Source: Microvirga lupini (lineage in GTDB: Bacteria > Pseudomonadota > Alphaproteobacteria > Rhizobiales > Beijerinckiaceae). From it: DNA of 64,000 nt. A model generated the notes under the pieces. That model made no database searches, had not been told where the DNA came from, and saw nothing but the letters and a program-made list of their open reading frames with translations. Both the position numbers and the translations under genes were made by a program. Within the stretch, counting starts at the first letter, position 1; the number at the start of each line of letters is the position of its first letter. Location of the stretch: assembly GCF_014191055.1 (NCBI RefSeq), contig NZ_JACHWB010000001.1, forward strand, positions 1,269,875-1,333,874. The letters are read 5' to 3'. This document shows, one piece after another, positions 62,596 through 64,000 of the stretch.

Positions 62596-63357
62596 ATGAC
62601 AGCTCTCAAGGGTCGGCATGCACTGGTCACGGGCGGTGGCCGCGGAATTGGCCGGGCCATCGCGGCATCGCTCGTCAAAGCCGGGGCAACGGTAACCATC
62701 GTGGGACGCAACTCCGCGACACTTGAGCAGGCGATCATGCAGGGTGACGCTCACGGAGCTGCGGTCGCGGATGTCGCGGATTACCAAAGGGTTCAGGCCG
62801 CCGTGCAGGAAGCTGTCTCACGTTATGGGCCGATCGATCTGATAGTCGCCAATGCCGGAGGGGCGGCGTCCGCGCCTTTCATGAAATCCGGCCCTGAAGT
62901 TTTCCGGCAGATGCTGGACGTGAACCTGCTGGGCGTCACGAATGTGGCTCACGCTGTGCTGGGGGCCATGACGGAGCAGGGTTTTGGGCGTATCGTTGCT
63001 GTTGCGTCCACGGCGGGGTTGAAGGGTTATCCCTATGTGAGTGCCTATTGCGCCGCCAAGCACGCGGTGATCGGCTTCGTGCGTGCCCTGGCGCTTGAGA
63101 CCGCCCGAACTGGTGTGACTATAAACGCCGTCTGTCCGGGTTTTACCGACACCGACCTCGTGGCGGAGAGCCTCGGGACGATCATGGCAAAGACGGGCCG
63201 CACACGAGAAGAAGCACTGGGAGAGCTCGTGAAGCATAACCCGCAGGGCCGATTGATTGACCCGTCAGAAGTGGCCGGTGCCGTGCTCTGGCTTTGCAGC
63301 GAGGAAGCCCGGTCCGTGACGGGGCAGGCCATCGTGGTGGCCGGGGGAGAAATCTGA
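62596..63357 (+). CDS. Short-chain dehydrogenase/reductase
   Basis: I start at the ATG at 62596 (MTALKGRHAL), eight bases after the monooxygenase stop. The 253-residue SDR has the NAD(P) loop TGGGRGIGRA, the structural NAG in VANAGGAAS, catalytic Ser in VASTAGLKG and Tyr/Lys in YVSAYCAAKHAV, then PGFTDTDL. In the aminobenzoyl-CoA pathway such an enzyme oxidises a 3-hydroxyacyl-CoA or the alicyclic hydroxyl produced by the reductase. The position inside the operon supports that. Confidence 0.9.
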   Translation: MTALKGRHALVTGGGRGIGRAIAASLVKAGATVTIVGRNSATLEQAIMQGDAHGAAVADVADYQRVQAAVQEAVSRYGPIDLIVANAGGAASAPFMKSGPEVFRQMLDVNLLGVTNVAHAVLGAMTEQGFGRIVAVASTAGLKGYPYVSAYCAAKHAVIGFVRALALETARTGVTINAVCPGFTDTDLVAESLGTIMAKTGRTREEALGELVKHNPQGRLIDPSEVAGAVLWLCSEEARSVTGQAIVVAGGEI

Positions 63358-63358
63358 C

Positions 63359-63868
63359 ATGGACGATCAGGCCATACCGCTCGATGCCGAAACCAAGGCC
63401 GTCGAGATGCCGGAGGATCACCGGGAAGAGCTACGCCTCTGGCTGCGCCTTCTCACCTGCACCACCCTGATCGAAGGAGAAGTGCGCCGCCGCCTGCGAG
63501 AGCAGTTCGACGTCACGCTGCCGCGCTTCGACCTGATGGCGCAGCTCGACAAGGCATCGGACGGCATGACCCTGTCCGACCTCTCAAGGCGCATGATGGT
63601 CTCGAACGGCAATCTCACCGGTCTCGTCGATCGCCTCGTTGCGTCCGGCCACATCGCCAGGACCGTCTCTCCCACGGATCGGAGGGCGACGGTGATCAGC
63701 CTCACGGAGAGCGGTCGCGCCGAGTTTCGCACCATGGCGGCCGAACATGAGCACTGGATTGCCGATCTGTTCGGTGATCTGACGGAGAAAGATCGGGGCG
63801 AGCTTATGCGGCTTCTTGGAAAAACCAAGCTGTCGGCACGGCGCGCCATCCAAGGAGAAGGCCAGTGA
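63359..63868 (+). CDS. MarR-family transcriptional regulator
   Basis: The 169-residue protein starts one base after the SDR stop, with GGGGGAG upstream. It has the MarR winged helix: [63 protein letters not shown], with the wing Asp-Arg-Arg. The N-terminal dimerisation helices include [23 protein letters not shown]. It is in the middle of the operon and probably represses it through the two palindromes at 58293 and 60191, with an aromatic acyl-CoA as inducer by analogy with BadR, CouR and HcaR. It overlaps the next start. Confidence 0.92.
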   Translation: MDDQAIPLDAETKAVEMPEDHREELRLWLRLLTCTTLIEGEVRRRLREQFDVTLPRFDLMAQLDKASDGMTLSDLSRRMMVSNGNLTGLVDRLVASGHIARTVSPTDRRATVISLTESGRAEFRTMAAEHEHWIADLFGDLTEKDRGELMRLLGKTKLSARRAIQGEGQ

Positions 63869-64000
63869 TGCAGGTTGCCAATTCCGTCACGCTGCCGCTC
63901 AACACCTATGAGCCACGTCACTTCCTCCTGGCTGTCGATGGCCCCGTCGCGACGGTGACCCTCAACCGTCCGGAGAAGAAGAACCCGCTCACCTTCGAGA
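63868..64000 (+). CDS. Enoyl-CoA hydratase/isomerase (3' truncated by window edge)
   Basis: The frame begins at the ATG at 63868, whose A is shared with the regulator TGA stop; an in-frame GTG at 63865 is the alternative. GAAGGAGAAGG-like purines precede it. The 44 visible residues contain [26 protein letters not shown], the first strand and the CoA-binding segment of the crotonase superfamily. It would hydrate an unsaturated acyl-CoA in the beta-oxidation-like stage after ring attack. The rest lies beyond the window. Confidence 0.88.
   Translation, partial: MQVANSVTLPLNTYEPRHFLLAVDGPVATVTLNRPEKKNPLTFE

Noticed and set aside
1-64000. Search for CRISPR arrays, tRNA/rRNA genes, insertion sequences and integrase-linked ends
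   Set aside because: No regularly spaced repeats, no cloverleaf-like GC-rich intergenic sequence, and no transposase or integrase protein was seen in any frame.

Overview
The window comes from the chromosome of a GC-rich alphaproteobacterium. Gene content and family variants suggest Hyphomicrobiales (Rhizobiales), probably a Methylobacteriaceae/Microvirga-like soil bacterium: an aminobenzoyl-CoA monooxygenase/reductase, a MalQ-TreY fusion, TRAP and Liv-type transporters, a sigma-EcfG-type promoter, and many short alphaproteobacterial hypothetical proteins. The genus is an inference. I see no tRNA, rRNA, insertion sequence, phage gene or CRISPR array; it reads as ordinary chromosome built from metabolic islands.

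Layout. (1) 1-2000: the end of a PAS hybrid histidine kinase and one small protein. (2) 2025-8941: an acid-sugar island with an FAD-linked 2-hydroxyacid oxidase and a mandelate racemase/enolase-superfamily enzyme on the minus strand, divergent from a TRAP transporter (dctQ-dctM-dctP), then a D-erythronate dehydrogenase homologue. (3) 8976-14624: a small membrane protein, a globin-coupled chemoreceptor, an HtrA-like protein that has lost its protease triad but keeps a PDZ domain, an aldo/keto reductase and an inositol-monophosphatase-family enzyme. (4) 14615-20968: a YheO/DauR-type regulator and a PLP aminotransferase on the minus strand, divergent from a tight operon of a second equal-length aminotransferase, an M20 peptidase/deacylase, a threonine-dehydratase-fold enzyme and an ornithine-cyclodeaminase-fold enzyme. 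A strong palindrome lies between the two arms. This is the best candidate for an undescribed amino-acid pathway. (5) 20981-28731: hypotheticals, serA, and an envelope module like E. coli ybhP-clsB-ybhN followed by a DedA protein. (6) 28872-42402: a glycogen/trehalose island with glgC, glgA, glgX, a giant MalQ-TreY fusion, treZ and a second divergent glgA. treZ has an exact GGAAC-N16-CGTT general-stress promoter. (7) 42575-52536: a glycine-rich secreted protein, SelO, an L,D-transpeptidase, an Mfd-type helicase, a periplasmic histidine phosphatase and a transglutaminase-like cysteine proteinase. (8) 52555-64000: a branched-chain-type ABC transporter with an arylformamidase-like hydrolase, divergent from a CoA-ligase, an aminobenzoyl-CoA monooxygenase/reductase, an SDR, a MarR regulator and an enoyl-CoA hydratase that runs off the window.

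How the parts work together. Region 8 looks like a hybrid aerobic CoA-dependent pathway for anthranilate (2-aminobenzoate) or a related hydroxybenzoate, with its own uptake system. Two nearly identical 20-bp AT-rich palindromes, one in the divergent promoter and one before the monooxygenase gene, are probable MarR operators. In region 6 ADP-glucose is made and polymerised, GlgX debranches, and MalQ-TreY plus TreZ convert the malto-oligosaccharides to trehalose, so carbon storage is linked to a stress-responsive osmolyte. No branching enzyme or phosphorylase is present in the window.
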